From positions 1-12,784 of the forward strand of contig CALCXK010000025.1 of assembly GCA_937905835.1 (NCBI GenBank): a DNA stretch of 12,784 nucleotides, written 5' to 3'. This document shows positions 12,760-12,784 of the stretch, in pieces. This DNA comes from an uncultured Ilumatobacter sp. Its GTDB lineage: Bacteria; Actinomycetota; Acidimicrobiia; Acidimicrobiales; Ilumatobacteraceae. A program made the position numbers and the translations under genes. Numbering within the stretch: position 1 is the stretch's first letter; each line of letters opens with the position of its first letter. A model generated the notes under the pieces. It was not told the origin of the DNA, made no database searches, and saw only the letters and a program-made list of their open reading frames with translations.

Positions 12760-12784
12760 CGGCCACCGCGCCCGACACCACTGC
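12756..12784 (+). CDS. Possible start of a following gene, 3' truncated by the window
   Basis: A GTG at 12756 overlaps the oxygenase stop codon (GTGA), and its frame stays open to the window edge (MTATAPDTT). Four-base start/stop overlaps join other operon genes in this window. Only nine codons are visible, so the product cannot be named, and the evidence is positional only. Confidence 0.4.

Overview
The window looks like chromosomal DNA from a high-GC actinobacterium. Third codon positions are mostly G or C, GTG and TTG starts are common, several proteins are acidic, and gene after gene starts directly behind an actinobacterial -10 hexamer with no ribosome-binding site. A marine Acidimicrobiia (Ilumatobacter-like) origin is my best guess; it is an inference from gene style, not a measured placement. 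There are no insertion sequences, phage genes, CRISPR arrays, tRNAs or rRNAs, and no gene-free stretch longer than about 135 bases.

Region 1 (1-2658, + strand) is a binding-protein-dependent ABC importer of the cobalamin/ferric-siderophore class. It has a substrate-binding protein (5' end cut by the window), a FecCD permease and an ATPase, tightly packed and overlapping by ATGA. Bases 2659-2793 carry coding-like sequence that I cannot assign, possibly a frameshifted small gene.

Region 2 (2794-5001, - strand) holds, in transcription order, a MOSC-domain protein, a TetR-family repressor and a D-threonine-aldolase-type PLP enzyme. The start codons of the repressor and the aldolase both sit inside almost identical 16-bp palindromes, which points to autoregulation and direct control of the aldolase. 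Region 3 (5033-5794, +) is an adducin-like class II aldolase, divergent from the MOSC gene across only 31 bp. It converges on region 4 (5845-6834, -), class II fructose-1,6-bisphosphatase GlpX.

Region 5 (6940-10812, +) begins with an S9-family serine peptidase. Three little-known genes follow as a likely operon: an acidic protein with a duplicated domain, a protein with a C-terminal J-domain, and a small TEX30-like alpha/beta hydrolase. Region 6 (10831-12784) is a LysR regulator divergent from a HalD/BesD-like Fe(II)/2-oxoglutarate oxygenase, with a T-N11-A LysR box between them. A further gene probably starts at the right edge.

The clearest window-wide signal is promoter architecture. Eight of the nine genes that begin a transcription unit, or could begin one, have TANNNT exactly six bases before an ATG or GTG start, as expected for leaderless mRNAs. 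I see no single new multi-gene system. The best leads are the twin TetR operators with leaderless starts, the LysR/oxygenase pair, and the duplicated-domain/J-domain/hydrolase operon.
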